DNA of 64,000 nt from Cellulomonas sp. SLBN-39 (GCF_006715865.1 NZ_VFOA01000001.1:2356001-2420000); one strand, 5' to 3'. Counted from the first letter of the stretch, positions 1 through 8,287 are shown. Notes: generated by a model not told the origin, from the letters alone. A program made the numbers and translations.

Positions 1-528
1 GGACACCCACTGGTTGGCCTTGAACTTCTTCGCGGCGGTGATGGCCAGGAAGAAGGGCAGGAACTGGAACACCCCGTCGGCGGCGACGAAGAAGATCTCG
101 TACGTCGTCGTGGCGGCCGCGCCCGGGCTGACCTCGGCCACGACCGCCAGCAGGGCCTTGAGCAGGCCGGCACCGGCGAGCACCCACAGGAACGGGGTGA
201 AGATGCTGGTGACGAGGTCGATGATCCGGGCCATGACGCCGCCGCCGGAGCCGCCGTCCGACGACGTGCTCAGGTCGCCGTTCCGGGTCAGCGCCTCGTA
301 CACCTTGTTGACGGTGTTCCCGATGACGACCTGGAACTGCCCGCCGGACTCCACGACGGTGATGACGCCCGGCGCCTGCTCGACGCGGGCGCGGTCCGCC
401 GCCGCGGCGTCCTTGAGGCGGAAGCGCAGGCGCGTCGCGCAGTGGGTCACGGACTCGACGTTCCCCGGCCCGCCGACGGCGGCCAGGACCGCGTCGGCGG
501 TCGTCTCGTACTTCGATGGTGCTGCCAC
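1..528 (-). CDS. PTS beta-glucoside/sucrose-type transporter subunit EIIBC, N-terminal part (cut by the window edge)
   Basis: Membrane permease of the phosphotransferase system, which takes up and phosphorylates a sugar. Only the first 176 codons are present; the gene runs off the left edge. An N-terminal EIIB domain carries the phosphocysteine motif VTHCATRLRF (Cys30). It is followed by the start of the EIIC membrane domain, with hydrophobic stretches around residues 105-130 and the family motif ending AITAAKKFKANQWVS. GTG at 528 is chosen because AAGGAGG lies 4 bases upstream and the EIIB domain starts at the expected place. A RAT/terminator leader lies directly upstream. It resembles the EIIBCA gene at 35199. 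The substrate cannot be read from this fragment; a beta-glucoside or sucrose class sugar is inferred from family. Confidence 0.9.
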   Translation of the reverse strand, partial: MAAPSKYETTADAVLAAVGGPGNVESVTHCATRLRFRLKDAAAADRARVEQAPGVITVVESGGQFQVVIGNTVNKVYEALTRNGDLSTSSDGGSGGGVMARIIDLVTSIFTPFLWVLAGAGLLKALLAVVAEVSPGAAATTTYEIFFVAADGVFQFLPFFLAITAAKKFKANQWVS

Positions 529-600
529 GATTCCTCCTTGAAGGTGACACCGGTCCTGCGTCGTCGCAGGGGAGCCGGCGCTGCACCCGTCCGGAGAAAC

Positions 601-688
601 AAAAAAGACCCAAACCTCGCCGCACCGAGGAAGGGCCGACCACGTGACGAGCACGTGCGGATACCTGGTGCGCCAAAGTCTGGGTCTT
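601..688 (-). terminator. Leader terminator overlapping RAT 1
   Basis: On the minus strand AAGACCCA (688-681) pairs with TGGGTCTT (612-605), followed by a T run at 606-601. The 68-base loop can fold further. This is the intrinsic terminator that RAT 1 competes with. The rest of the 529-831 gap holds the promoter of the permease and the upstream region of the phosphatase gene. Confidence 0.75.
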
Positions 689-707
689 GCCTGTGACGTC
701 ACAATCC
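681..707 (-). promoter_or_regulatory. RAT (ribonucleic antiterminator) element 1
   Basis: The minus strand reads GGATTGTGAC (707-698) and continues to CAGGCAAGACC, the conserved two-part shape of RNA targets of BglG/LicT/SacY antiterminators. Its 3' end (AAGACCCA, 688-681) is also the 5' arm of the terminator stem, so folding of the RAT would prevent termination. Its core is nearly the same as that of the element at 1582. Confidence 0.85.
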
Positions 708-741
708 CGAACTTCGCAGCGCCTTGACTGCTGGGCCGGAA

Positions 742-770
742 CATAGACCCGTCCACGGGCGGTTGTCCAA
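742..770 (-). promoter_or_regulatory. Putative promoter of the left PTS permease leader
   Basis: On the minus strand TTGGAC (770-765) and TCTATG (747-742) are separated by 17 bases, a sigma-70-like arrangement. A start near 735 would place the RAT element about 28 bases into the transcript. Position only; not tested. Confidence 0.4.
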
Positions 771-831
771 CATCCCAGGTCAGCGCCGTGCGCAGGGCCG
801 GCGTCGGCGCGGGTGCCTATGCTCCGGAACC

Positions 832-1536
832 ATGCCCGCCGCCCCGCACCCCGCCGACGCCCCCTCGACCGACGCCGAGCTGCGCCTGCACCTGGTGCGC
901 CACGGCCGCACGGTCTACAACGTCGAGCGGCTCATGCAGGGCTGGTCCGACTCGCCGCTGACGCCCGACGGCGAGGAGGGCGTCGTGGCCACCGCGCGGT
1001 GGCTGGCGCCGGTGCCGTTCGTCGCGGCGTACACCAGCCCGCTCGGGCGCACCGTCCGCACCACCGAGCTCCTGCTCGCCGAGCACCCGACCCTGCGGCC
1101 CGTCGCGCTCGACGGGCTGCGGGAGTTCGGGTTCGGCGACTACGAGGCGACCTCCGAGGTGGAGCTGTTCGCCACGGTCGACCCGTTCACGATGTTCGGG
1201 TCCATCGTCGGAGGCACCTTCGAGGGGCTGGCCGGCGGCGAGACCGGGCCGGCGTTCCGGACGCGCGTCGACGACGCCTTCGCCGAGATCGTCGCCCGGC
1301 ACCCCGACGGCGGGGACGTCCTCGTGGTCAGCCACGGCGTCACGCTCGCCGCGTACCTCGCGGTCGCCTCGGGCCTCGACCTCGCCGACGTCGACCCGCT
1401 GCGGCACGGCCCGCTCGAGAACGCGAGCGTCTCGCTCGTCGCGGTCGACGGCGCGCGGCGCACCCGGGTGCTCGACGTCAACGCCGGCCCGTGGACGGGC
1501 CGCGCCCCCGGCGTCGCGGGCGCCCTCGGGGCGTGA
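832..1536 (+). CDS. Histidine phosphatase family protein (phosphoglycerate mutase-like)
   Basis: Cytosolic 234-aa protein of the histidine phosphatase superfamily. The catalytic RHG motif occurs in LHLVRHGRT near residue 24, and the second catalytic histidine in VVSHGVTLA near residue 171. The family transfers or hydrolyses phosphate through a phosphohistidine; the substrate is unknown here. ATG 832 is used because the conserved domain begins shortly after it. It sits between two PTS leaders, which suggests but does not prove a link with sugar phosphate metabolism. Its stop lies just before the ptsH promoter. Confidence 0.88.
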   Translation: MPAAPHPADAPSTDAELRLHLVRHGRTVYNVERLMQGWSDSPLTPDGEEGVVATARWLAPVPFVAAYTSPLGRTVRTTELLLAEHPTLRPVALDGLREFGFGDYEATSEVELFATVDPFTMFGSIVGGTFEGLAGGETGPAFRTRVDDAFAEIVARHPDGGDVLVVSHGVTLAAYLAVASGLDLADVDPLRHGPLENASVSLVAVDGARRTRVLDVNAGPWTGRAPGVAGALGA

Positions 1537-1537
1537 C

Positions 1538-1567
1538 TTGACTGCCCGGGCGGCGCGGGTGCACGAT
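1538..1567 (+). promoter_or_regulatory. Putative ptsHI promoter
   Basis: TTGACT (1538-1543) and CACGAT (1562-1567) are 18 bases apart, directly before the RAT element at 1582. Transcription would start near 1574, so the RAT would lie at the very 5' end of the leader RNA. Confidence 0.5.
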
Positions 1568-1581
1568 CGGCGCACCGCAGT

Positions 1582-1612
1582 GGATTGTGACTGACGCGAT
1601 CAGGCAAGACCC
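1582..1612 (+). promoter_or_regulatory. RAT (ribonucleic antiterminator) element 2, upstream of ptsHI
   Basis: GGATTGTGAC at 1582-1591 and CAGGCAAGACC at 1601-1611 match the RAT pattern. The last bases (from 1606) are shared with the 5' arm of the terminator. Both conserved parts match RAT 1, which suggests that the same antiterminator protein serves both. Confidence 0.87.
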
Positions 1613-1653
1613 GAGGAACCGCACCGGTGGTGCGTGTTCTCGGGTCTTTTTCT
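1606..1653 (+). terminator. Leader terminator overlapping RAT 2
   Basis: AAGACCCGAG (1606-1615) pairs perfectly with CTCGGGTCTT (1639-1648) and is followed by TTTTTCTTTT. It is an intrinsic terminator about 80 bases before the ptsH start. Confidence 0.85.
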
Positions 1654-1731
1654 TTTCCCGCCCGGAACGGTCCCCAGAGCATCCCCGGGCCGACGTGGTG
1701 GTCTGCCCGCCGACGACGACGGAGTGTCCCC

Positions 1732-2004
1732 GTGCTCGAACGACGAGTCATCATCGCGTCCGCCTCCGGCCTGCACGCCCGGCCGGCCTCCCGCTTCACG
1801 CAGGCCGCGGCCGACTGCGGCCACCCCGTGACGGTCTCCCGTCCCGGCCAGCCCGGCGTCGACGCGTCCAGCGTCCTCATGGTCATGTCGCAGGGCCTCG
1901 GGCACGGCGAGGAGGTCGTCCTGGCCAGCGACGACGCCGCCGCCGGGCCGGCGCTCGACGCGCTCGTCACGCTCCTCGAGCAGGACCTGGACGCGCAGGA
2001 GTGA
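1732..2004 (+). CDS. ptsH: HPr, phosphocarrier protein of the PTS
   Basis: 90-aa cytosolic phosphocarrier that takes phosphate from enzyme I and passes it to EIIA domains. The active-site motif GLHARPAS gives His15. A serine-containing segment (DASSVLMVMSQGL) occupies the regulatory-serine region. Normal HPr length. GTG 1732 is chosen because GGAG lies 7 bases upstream and the protein then begins at the expected residue; longer in-frame starts would read through the leader terminator. Four bases overlap ptsI. Regulated, by sequence, through the RAT/terminator leader upstream. Confidence 0.95.
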   Translation: MLERRVIIASASGLHARPASRFTQAAADCGHPVTVSRPGQPGVDASSVLMVMSQGLGHGEEVVLASDDAAAGPALDALVTLLEQDLDAQE

Positions 2005-3752
2005 GCACCGACGTCGCCCCCGCGCCGCGCACGGTCGCGACGCCCGACCACCGGGCCGCCGCGCCGGCGCCCGGCACGGTCCTCACGGGTGTCGGTGCCG
2101 GACGCGGGGCGGTCGTCGCCCCGCTCGCCGTGCTGCGCGCCGCCCCGGCGGCCCCCGCCGACGAGCCGGCGCCGGCCGACCCGGCCGCCGCGCGTGCCGC
2201 GATCGACGACGCGTTCGCGCAGGTCGCGAGCACCCTCGCCGCCCGCGCCGCCGCCGCCACGGGTGCCGCCGCCGGTGTGCTTGGCGCGGCCGCGAGCATC
2301 GCCCGCGACCCCGCGCTGCGGGCCGACGCGCACGCCCGCGTCGACGCCGGGCAGGGTCCGGCGACCGCCGTCGAGGGGGCGGTCGACCGGTTCGTCGAGA
2401 TGTTCGCCGCCGCGGGTCCGCTGATGGCCGAGCGGGTCACCGACCTGCGCAGCGTCCGTGACCGCGTCGTCGCCCGGCTGCTCGACGCGCCCGAGCCGGG
2501 CGTCGCGCTCGAGCGTCCGTCGGTCGTCGCGGCCCTCGACCTGTCGCCCGCCGACACCGCCGCGCTCGACCTCGACCTCGTCGTCGGCATCGTCACCGAG
2601 CTCGGCGGCCCCACCGGGCACACCGCGATCGTCGCCGGCCAGCTCGGGCTGCCGTGCCTCGTGCGCGCGACCGGGGTCACCGCCCTGGCCGACGGCACGG
2701 TCGTGGCCCTCGACGCCGGAGCCGGCACCCTCGTCGTCGAGCCCGACGCCGCCACGCGGGACGCCGTCGGCCGCCGGGCCGCGCGCGAGCGCGCCCTCGC
2801 GCAGGACACGGCCCCCGGCGCCACGGCCGACGGGCACCCCGTCGCGCTCCTCGCCAACATCGGCACCGTCGAGGACGCGCGCCGCGCCGCCGCCTCCGCG
2901 GTCGAGGGCGTCGGCCTGTTCCGCACCGAGGTGCTGTTCCTCGGGCGGGCCGACGCGCCGGGCGTCGAGGAGCAGGAGCGGGCCTACCGCGACGCGCTCG
3001 ACGCGCTCGGCGGCCGCAAGACGGTCGTGCGCACGCTCGACGCGGGTGCCGACAAGCCGCTGGCGTTCGCCACCCAGCCCGACGAGGAGAACCCGGCCCT
3101 GGGCGTGCGGGGGTACCGCCTCGTGCGGACCAGCCCGGCGCTCGTCGACGGCCAGCTGCTGGCCCTCGGGCGCGCCGCGGCCACGGCCGACGGCCCGGAC
3201 CCGGCCCTGTGGGTCATGGCCCCCATGGTCTCCACGCCGGCGGAGGCGCGCGACGTCGCCACGCGGGCGCGTGCGGCCGGGGTCGGCACCGTCGGCGTCA
3301 TGGTCGAGGTCCCCGCGGCGGCCCTGCTCGCCCGCGAGATCCTCGCCGAGGTCGACTTCGTCTCGATCGGCACCAACGACCTCGCGCAGTACACGATGGC
3401 CACGGACCGGCTCCGCGGCGAGCTCGCCGACCTGCTCGACCCCTGGCAGCCGGCCGTCCTGCGGCTCGTCGCGCAGACCGCCCGCGCGGGCCTGGACGTC
3501 GGCAAGCCCGTCGGCGTCTGCGGGGAGTCGGCGTCCGACCCGCTCATGGCGCTCGTCCTGGCCGGGCTGGGCGTCACGAGCCTGTCGATGTCGCCCGGTG
3601 CGGTGCCCGCGGTGCGGTTCGCGCTGCGCCGGCACACGCAGGAGCGGTGCGCGGCGCTCGCCGCGGCGGCCCTCGGTGCCCCCGACGCGGCCGCGGCGCG
3701 CGCCGCCGTCCTCGCGGGTGCGGACCCGGAGGTCGCCGACCTGGTGGGCTGA
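2001..3752 (+). CDS. ptsI: PTS enzyme I (phosphoenolpyruvate-protein phosphotransferase)
   Basis: 583-aa cytosolic enzyme that starts the PTS cascade by phosphorylating itself from phosphoenolpyruvate and then HPr. The phosphohistidine motif is GGPTGHTAIVA (His207). The C-terminal PEP-binding barrel has FRTEVLFL, the segment SIGTNDLAQYTMATDR and the cysteine loop VGVCGESASDP. Length is slightly above the usual 570 because of an alanine/proline-rich N-terminus of about 25 residues. GTG 2001 overlaps the ptsH stop (GTGA), so the two are translationally coupled. Expression is tied to the leader upstream of ptsH. Confidence 0.95.
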   Translation: MSTDVAPAPRTVATPDHRAAAPAPGTVLTGVGAGRGAVVAPLAVLRAAPAAPADEPAPADPAAARAAIDDAFAQVASTLAARAAAATGAAAGVLGAAASIARDPALRADAHARVDAGQGPATAVEGAVDRFVEMFAAAGPLMAERVTDLRSVRDRVVARLLDAPEPGVALERPSVVAALDLSPADTAALDLDLVVGIVTELGGPTGHTAIVAGQLGLPCLVRATGVTALADGTVVALDAGAGTLVVEPDAATRDAVGRRAARERALAQDTAPGATADGHPVALLANIGTVEDARRAAASAVEGVGLFRTEVLFLGRADAPGVEEQERAYRDALDALGGRKTVVRTLDAGADKPLAFATQPDEENPALGVRGYRLVRTSPALVDGQLLALGRAAATADGPDPALWVMAPMVSTPAEARDVATRARAAGVGTVGVMVEVPAAALLAREILAEVDFVSIGTNDLAQYTMATDRLRGELADLLDPWQPAVLRLVAQTARAGLDVGKPVGVCGESASDPLMALVLAGLGVTSLSMSPGAVPAVRFALRRHTQERCAALAAAALGAPDAAAARAAVLAGADPEVADLVG

Positions 3753-3903
3753 GGTCCCGCCGCAGGTGGGGCGGGCACCCGCACGGGTGAAGCACCGGGT
3801 GAAGAGGGCCGTTCTGGGCCGGTATGTCCCCCGGGGGTCGACAGACTGGGCCCGGGCCGCTCGCCCCCGGTGGTGACGGCCACCACGAGCGGCCGGTGCC
3901 GGG

Positions 3904-5016
3904 GTGACGGTGGACGTGCTCTTCGCGGTCGGGCGGGGCGAGGACCTGACGGTCCTCGCCCGCCGCGTGCTCGCGCTGGGGATCGTCGTGTGCGTGCCGG
4001 CGCTCGTCACCGTGTGGGTCGTCGAGCAGGCCCACGACCCCTGGGTGCGGTGGGGCTACCCGGTCCTGCTCGTCCACCTCGCCACGCTCACCTGGATCCT
4101 GCTGCGCCGGCCCCGGTGGGTGTCCGCCGCGATCCTCGGCACCCTCGCGGTGCTGGAGACCTGGTGGATCGTCGTGGCCGTGGCGCGCGTGGCCGCGGCG
4201 CCCGACCCGGTGACGGCCTGGGCCGAGCTGTTCCCGATGCCCCTGCTCGGCACGGGGATCGTGCTCGTGGTGGCGTTCCTGTTCCAGCGCACGCGGGCCG
4301 CGCTCGTGCACGGCGGGATGCTGGTCGCGACCACGACCCTCGCCCTCGTCCTCGCGTTCAGCACGTTCCCCGACGGTGCCGAGCAGGTGGGCTGGTCGGT
4401 CCGGTTCGGCGTGTACCTGGGCGTGCAGCTCTTCCTGCTGCTCATCCTGTCGCGCGCCAAGGAGCACGTCGTGACCGCGCGGGCCGACGCGGAGCGTGCC
4501 GCCCGTGCCGCGCTGCGGATGCGGGACATGGCGTACCTCGACGACCTCACCGGCATCGCCAACCGCCGGCGCCTGCTCGAGGAGCTGCGGCACCAGGCCG
4601 GGCTGGTCGGGCCGTCGCACCCGGTGTCCGTCGTGTACTTCGACCTCGACCACTTCAAGCGTCTCAACGACGACCACGGGCACGACGTCGGGGACCAGGC
4701 CCTGCGGGCCGTCGCCGACGTCGCGAGCCGCGCCGTGCGCGACGACGACCTGCTCGCCCGGGTCGGCGGCGAGGAGTTCGTCGTCGTGGCGCCCGGTGCC
4801 GACCGTGCGCGCGCCGTGCAGCTCGCGGAGCGGCTGCGGCAGACCGTGCCGCACGAGCTCGGGATGACGGTGGGCACGGTCGTCACCGCGAGCTTCGGGG
4901 TCACCGAGCTGCTGCCCGACGAGGCGCCCGAGGACGTGCTGCGTCGCGTCGACGCGCTGATGTACCGGGCCAAGGGCGAGGGCCGCGACCGGGTCCGCTC
5001 CGAGCTCCCGCGCTGA
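3904..5016 (+). CDS. Membrane-bound GGDEF diguanylate cyclase
   Basis: Predicted inner-membrane enzyme of 370 aa that makes cyclic di-GMP from two GTP. About six hydrophobic segments lie between residues 20 and 185, then a short linker and a GGDEF domain from about residue 212 (DDLTGIANRR). The active-site motif is GGEEF (288-292), and the product-inhibition I-site RxxD is present as R279-D282. There is no EAL or PAS domain, so the membrane part is probably the sensor. GTG 3904 is taken because the first membrane helix follows closely; its Shine-Dalgarno is weak. Two copies of CGGGTGAAG lie about 100 bases upstream. Confidence 0.9.
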   Translation: MTVDVLFAVGRGEDLTVLARRVLALGIVVCVPALVTVWVVEQAHDPWVRWGYPVLLVHLATLTWILLRRPRWVSAAILGTLAVLETWWIVVAVARVAAAPDPVTAWAELFPMPLLGTGIVLVVAFLFQRTRAALVHGGMLVATTTLALVLAFSTFPDGAEQVGWSVRFGVYLGVQLFLLLILSRAKEHVVTARADAERAARAALRMRDMAYLDDLTGIANRRRLLEELRHQAGLVGPSHPVSVVYFDLDHFKRLNDDHGHDVGDQALRAVADVASRAVRDDDLLARVGGEEFVVVAPGADRARAVQLAERLRQTVPHELGMTVGTVVTASFGVTELLPDEAPEDVLRRVDALMYRAKGEGRDRVRSELPR

Positions 5017-5100
5017 CCGCCGACCGCCGCCACGGGTTCACCCGCTGCGGAGGGGCTCGCGCGGTCGCGGCCGACCGCGCGGGCGACCCATGATGGCCGC

Positions 5101-5661
5101 GTGCCGGGTGAGGGGATGGTCGGACGCCTCCTCGTCGCGCGCCCGCGGCTGGTCGACCCGCACTTCCGCCGCGCCGTCGTCCTGCTGCTCGACCACGGCG
5201 ACCACGGCACCCTGGGCGTGGTCCTGGACCGCCCGATGCCCGTGCCCGTCGAGCGGGTCCTGCCGCCCTGGCACGACCGGGTCGCACGCCCCGCGACCCT
5301 CTTCCAGGGCGGGCCCGTCGGCCTGGACTCCGCGATGGGCGTCGCGGTGCTCGACCCCGCCCAGCCGCCGCCGCGCGGCGTCGCCCGCCTCGTCGGCCCG
5401 TTCGGGCTCGTCGACCTCGACGCGGACCCCGACGTGGTGCTGCGCGGGGTCGTGGGTGTGCGGATCTTCGCCGGGCACGCGGGCTGGGGCCCCGGCCAGC
5501 TGGCCGCCGAGCTGGCGGAGCGCTCGTGGTTCGTGCTGGCGTCCCGGGCGTCCGACGTGCTGACGCCGACGGCGGACGGTCTGTGGCGGCACGTCATGCG
5601 CCGGCAGGGCGGCGACCTCGCGCTGCTGTCGACGTCCCCGGCGGACGTGCGCCTGAACTGA
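5101..5661 (+). CDS. YqgE/AlgH family protein (UPF0301)
   Basis: 186-aa cytosolic protein of the YqgE/AlgH family, with the conserved start (GRLLVARP), LVLDRP-like segment, FQGGPV and RIFAGHAGWGPGQL. The biochemical function of the family is not settled. Length is normal. GTG 5101 places the conserved domain at residue 7. It follows the diguanylate cyclase by 84 bases on the same strand, with no clear terminator between them. Confidence 0.9.
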   Translation: MPGEGMVGRLLVARPRLVDPHFRRAVVLLLDHGDHGTLGVVLDRPMPVPVERVLPPWHDRVARPATLFQGGPVGLDSAMGVAVLDPAQPPPRGVARLVGPFGLVDLDADPDVVLRGVVGVRIFAGHAGWGPGQLAAELAERSWFVLASRASDVLTPTADGLWRHVMRRQGGDLALLSTSPADVRLN

Positions 5662-5700
5662 CGGGCCCACCGGGCGGGACGGTGCCGCTGCGGGACGGGG

Positions 5701-6294
5701 TCAGCCCCGCAGGACGTCCTCGACGGTCGGGGTGCCGTCGGGGGCGGGCTCGACGACCACCGCGTCGCCCGCGGCCACCTCGCCGCCGTGCACGACCCGC
5801 AGGTACGCGCCGACGCGCCCTGCCTCCGTGAACCGGCGGACCCAGCCGCGCTCGTCCGCGCCGCCGACCCAGCGGGCGAACGTCGCGCACGGTCGCCGCG
5901 GACCGGTGACCTCGAGCACCACCTGCGCGCCCACGTGCCACCGGTCGCCGAGCCGCGCTGCCGTCGGGTCGAGGCCCGCCACGCGCAGGTTCTCGCCGAA
6001 CCACCCGGGCGGCAGGTCGCGGCCCAGCGCCTCGGCCCAGTGCCGGGCGTCGTCCTCGCCGTACGCGTACACGGCCTTGTCGAGCCCGCCGTGGTGGCGG
6101 CGCGACGCCTGGACGTCGCCGCGCAGCCCGTAGGGGCCGACGCGCACCGGCCCGTCGACGGGCCGCTTGTCGATGGCGGTGACGCCCTCGGGGCTCTCGT
6201 CGGGGCGCAGCGCGTGCACCACGCAGGCCGCGACGACCGTGCCCGTGGCGGCGGGTGGTGCGGGGGCGGCGGCTGGCGCGGGCTCGGGCGTCAC
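5701..6294 (-). CDS. MOSC domain-containing protein
   Basis: 197-aa protein with a MOSC domain, the sulfur-carrier fold also found at the C-terminus of molybdenum cofactor sulfurases. The conserved cysteine lies in GPRRPCATFARW, and the segment HHGGLDKAVYAYGEDD matches the YiiM-like branch. An alanine/proline-rich N-terminus of 18 residues comes before the domain. It is convergent with yqgE and may be in one transcript with the MarR gene upstream (43-base gap). The substrate is unknown. Confidence 0.88.
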   Translation of the reverse strand: MTPEPAPAAAPAPPAATGTVVAACVVHALRPDESPEGVTAIDKRPVDGPVRVGPYGLRGDVQASRRHHGGLDKAVYAYGEDDARHWAEALGRDLPPGWFGENLRVAGLDPTAARLGDRWHVGAQVVLEVTGPRRPCATFARWVGGADERGWVRRFTEAGRVGAYLRVVHGGEVAAGDAVVVEPAPDGTPTVEDVLRG

Positions 6295-6337
6295 AGCCCC
6301 AGCCTAGGCGGGGCGTGCCCGGCCCGGACCTGGGCGG

Positions 6338-6868
6338 TCAGCGGTCCGGGTCGGGCGGCGCGTCGCGCAGGCGCGCGTCGGACCACTCCTGCGCGATGCG
6401 GTCCAGCGCCGCCGCGGACGCCAGCAGCGCGGCGCGCTCGTCCGGGGCCAGCCCGGCGAGCAGCGACCGCACGTCACGGGCCCAGGCGGCGTCGATGCGT
6501 GCGCGGTCCGCGCGCGCGCGGTCGGTGGGGTGCAGCAGGGCGCGGCGGGCGTCGTCCGGGTCGGGCCGGCGCTCGAGCAGCTCGCGGCGGACCAGGCGTG
6601 CGACGGTCGCGCTGACGTTGGAGTGCTGCAGGCCCAGCGCGCGGGCCGTGCGGGTCACGGTGGTGCCCGGGTGGGCGGCGACCCAGGAGAGCACCTCGAC
6701 CTCGGACATCGGGAGCAGGTCGAGCCCGGCGCCGTGCTCGCCGAGCCGGCGCAGGCGCACGACGACGGTGTGCAGGGCGGCGGCGAACGCGTCCTCGGCC
6801 GGCGAGGAGGCGGTCGGGTCGGGCGTCGCGTCGGACGGCGGTCCGGGGGGCGGGGGAGCGGCGGGCAC
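6338..6868 (-). CDS. MarR family transcriptional regulator
   Basis: 176-aa winged-helix repressor type. The DNA-binding region includes SEVEVLSWVAAHPGTTVTR and HSNVSATVARLVRRELLERR, and the wing holds the typical RPDPDDARRALL. A proline-rich N-terminus of about 25 residues is unusual. It is divergent from the exporter gene at 6993, and a perfect palindrome lies between the starts, so control of the exporter is likely. Confidence 0.88.
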   Translation of the reverse strand: MPAAPPPPGPPSDATPDPTASSPAEDAFAAALHTVVVRLRRLGEHGAGLDLLPMSEVEVLSWVAAHPGTTVTRTARALGLQHSNVSATVARLVRRELLERRPDPDDARRALLHPTDRARADRARIDAAWARDVRSLLAGLAPDERAALLASAAALDRIAQEWSDARLRDAPPDPDR

Positions 6869-6896
6869 GGCACCACCCTACGCGTCTGGCATCATA

Positions 6897-6912
6897 GGTA
6901 TGTCGACATACC
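6897..6912. promoter_or_regulatory. Perfect 16-bp palindrome, probable MarR operator
   Basis: GGTATGTCGACATACC lies 29 bases upstream of the marR start and 80 bases upstream of the exporter start. Its size and symmetry fit a MarR dimer site. An in-frame ATG (6900) lies inside it, but the exporter start at 6993 has the Shine-Dalgarno. Confidence 0.7.
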
Positions 6913-6992
6913 GAAACGCCGCACCGTCGCCGCGCCGGCCCCCGCCCGTCGCCGACGCGCGGGCCTGCGCGTCGGCCCCACCAGGAGATGCC

Positions 6993-8279
6993 GTGCCCCC
7001 GCACCCGAGCGACCCCGTCGCCCCCGCCCGCCCCACGACCGACGCCCCCGCCGGCCCCACCACCGCCGCCGACCACGGCCCCCGGGGCCTGCCCGGCCGC
7101 CTGCTGCTCACCCTCGCCCTGCTCACGTCCGTCGCGCCCTTCGCGACGGACATGTACCTGCCCGCGTTCCCCACCATGGCCGCCGAGCTCGGCACGTCCG
7201 CGTCGGGTGTCCAGCTCACGCTCACCGCGTTCCTCGTCGGTCTCGGCCTCGGCCAGCTGCTCGTCGGGCCGCTGTCCGACCAGCGCGGGCGCCGCGGGCT
7301 GCTGCTGCTCGGCACCGCCGTCACCGTGCTCGCCGGCGTCGTGTGCGCGCTCGCCCCGAGCATCGCCGTCCTGACCGCCGGACGGTTCGTGCAGGGCCTC
7401 GCCGGTGCGTCGGGCATCGTCCTCGCCCGCGCGGTCGTCACCGACGTGTCCCGCGGAGCAGCGGCTGCCCGCGCGTTCAGCCTGCTCATGGTCGTCCAGG
7501 GCGTCGCGCCGGTGGTCGCCCCGCTGGTCGGGTCCGCGCTCTTCACGAGCCTCGGCTGGCGCTCGGTGTTCTGGGCGCTCACCGCGCTCGCCCTGCTCAT
7601 GCTCGTCGCCGCGGCCCTCGTCGTGCGCGAGACCCTGCCGCCCGAGCAGCGCTCCACCGGCGGCGGCGCCCGCCTGCGCGCCGACGTCTCCCGCGTGCTG
7701 CGCACCCCCGGGTACGTCGCCCACCTGCTCGTCTTCGTGTTCTCCTTCGGCTCGTTCTTCGCGTACATCTCGGCCTCGCCCTTCGTCCTGCAGACCATGC
7801 TCGGGCTGAGCACCACGCAGTACTCGGTCGCCTTCGCGGTCAACGCCGTGGGGATCATCGTCGCCAGCGCGACCGCCGGACGGCTCGTGGGCCGGACGGG
7901 CCCGCTCGTCCTCGTGCGCACCGGTGCCGCGGCCATGGGGCTCGGCGGGCTCGTGCTCCTCGTGCTCGCGCTCACCGGTGCGGTGACCCTGTGGCCCGTC
8001 CTCGGCGCGCTGCTCCTCGTCGTCGTGGGCCTCGGCCTCGTCGCCGGCAACGCGACCATGCTCGCGATGGCCCAGGTGCCGGGCGCCTCCGGCTCCGCCT
8101 CGGCGCTGCTCGGTGCCGCGCAGTTCCTGCTCGCCGCCCTCGTCTCGCCGCTCGTCGGCGTCGCGGGCGAGAGCACCATGACGCCGATGGCCGTCGCCAT
8201 GGTCGCGTCCTCCGCCGTCGTCGGCCTGGGGCTGCTGCTCGCCCGGCGCGCCGACCGGGCCGCGCAGGCGCGCGACTGA
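6993..8279 (+). CDS. MFS multidrug transporter, Bcr/CflA family
   Basis: 428-aa inner-membrane drug:proton antiporter type with 12 predicted membrane helices. Family marks are TDMYLPAFP in helix 1, the loop GPLSDQRGRRGLLL (motif A) and GRFVQGLAGASGIVLARAVV. GTG 6993 is chosen because AGGAG lies 8 bases upstream. An earlier in-frame ATG at 6900 lies inside the palindromic operator and would add a disordered 31-residue lead, so it is less likely. Divergent from marR, which probably represses it. The substrate is unknown. Confidence 0.9.
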   Translation: MPPHPSDPVAPARPTTDAPAGPTTAADHGPRGLPGRLLLTLALLTSVAPFATDMYLPAFPTMAAELGTSASGVQLTLTAFLVGLGLGQLLVGPLSDQRGRRGLLLLGTAVTVLAGVVCALAPSIAVLTAGRFVQGLAGASGIVLARAVVTDVSRGAAAARAFSLLMVVQGVAPVVAPLVGSALFTSLGWRSVFWALTALALLMLVAAALVVRETLPPEQRSTGGGARLRADVSRVLRTPGYVAHLLVFVFSFGSFFAYISASPFVLQTMLGLSTTQYSVAFAVNAVGIIVASATAGRLVGRTGPLVLVRTGAAAMGLGGLVLLVLALTGAVTLWPVLGALLLVVVGLGLVAGNATMLAMAQVPGASGSASALLGAAQFLLAALVSPLVGVAGESTMTPMAVAMVASSAVVGLGLLLARRADRAAQARD

Positions 8280-8287
8280 CGCCGGCG

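Noticed and set aside
541..696. Plus-strand open frame across the permease leader
   Set aside because: It reads through the RAT/terminator structure and has no ribosome site or conserved sequence.
1140..4010. 956-residue minus-strand frame opposite ptsHI
   Set aside because: Arginine/glycine-rich shadow of genes with unmistakable active-site motifs.
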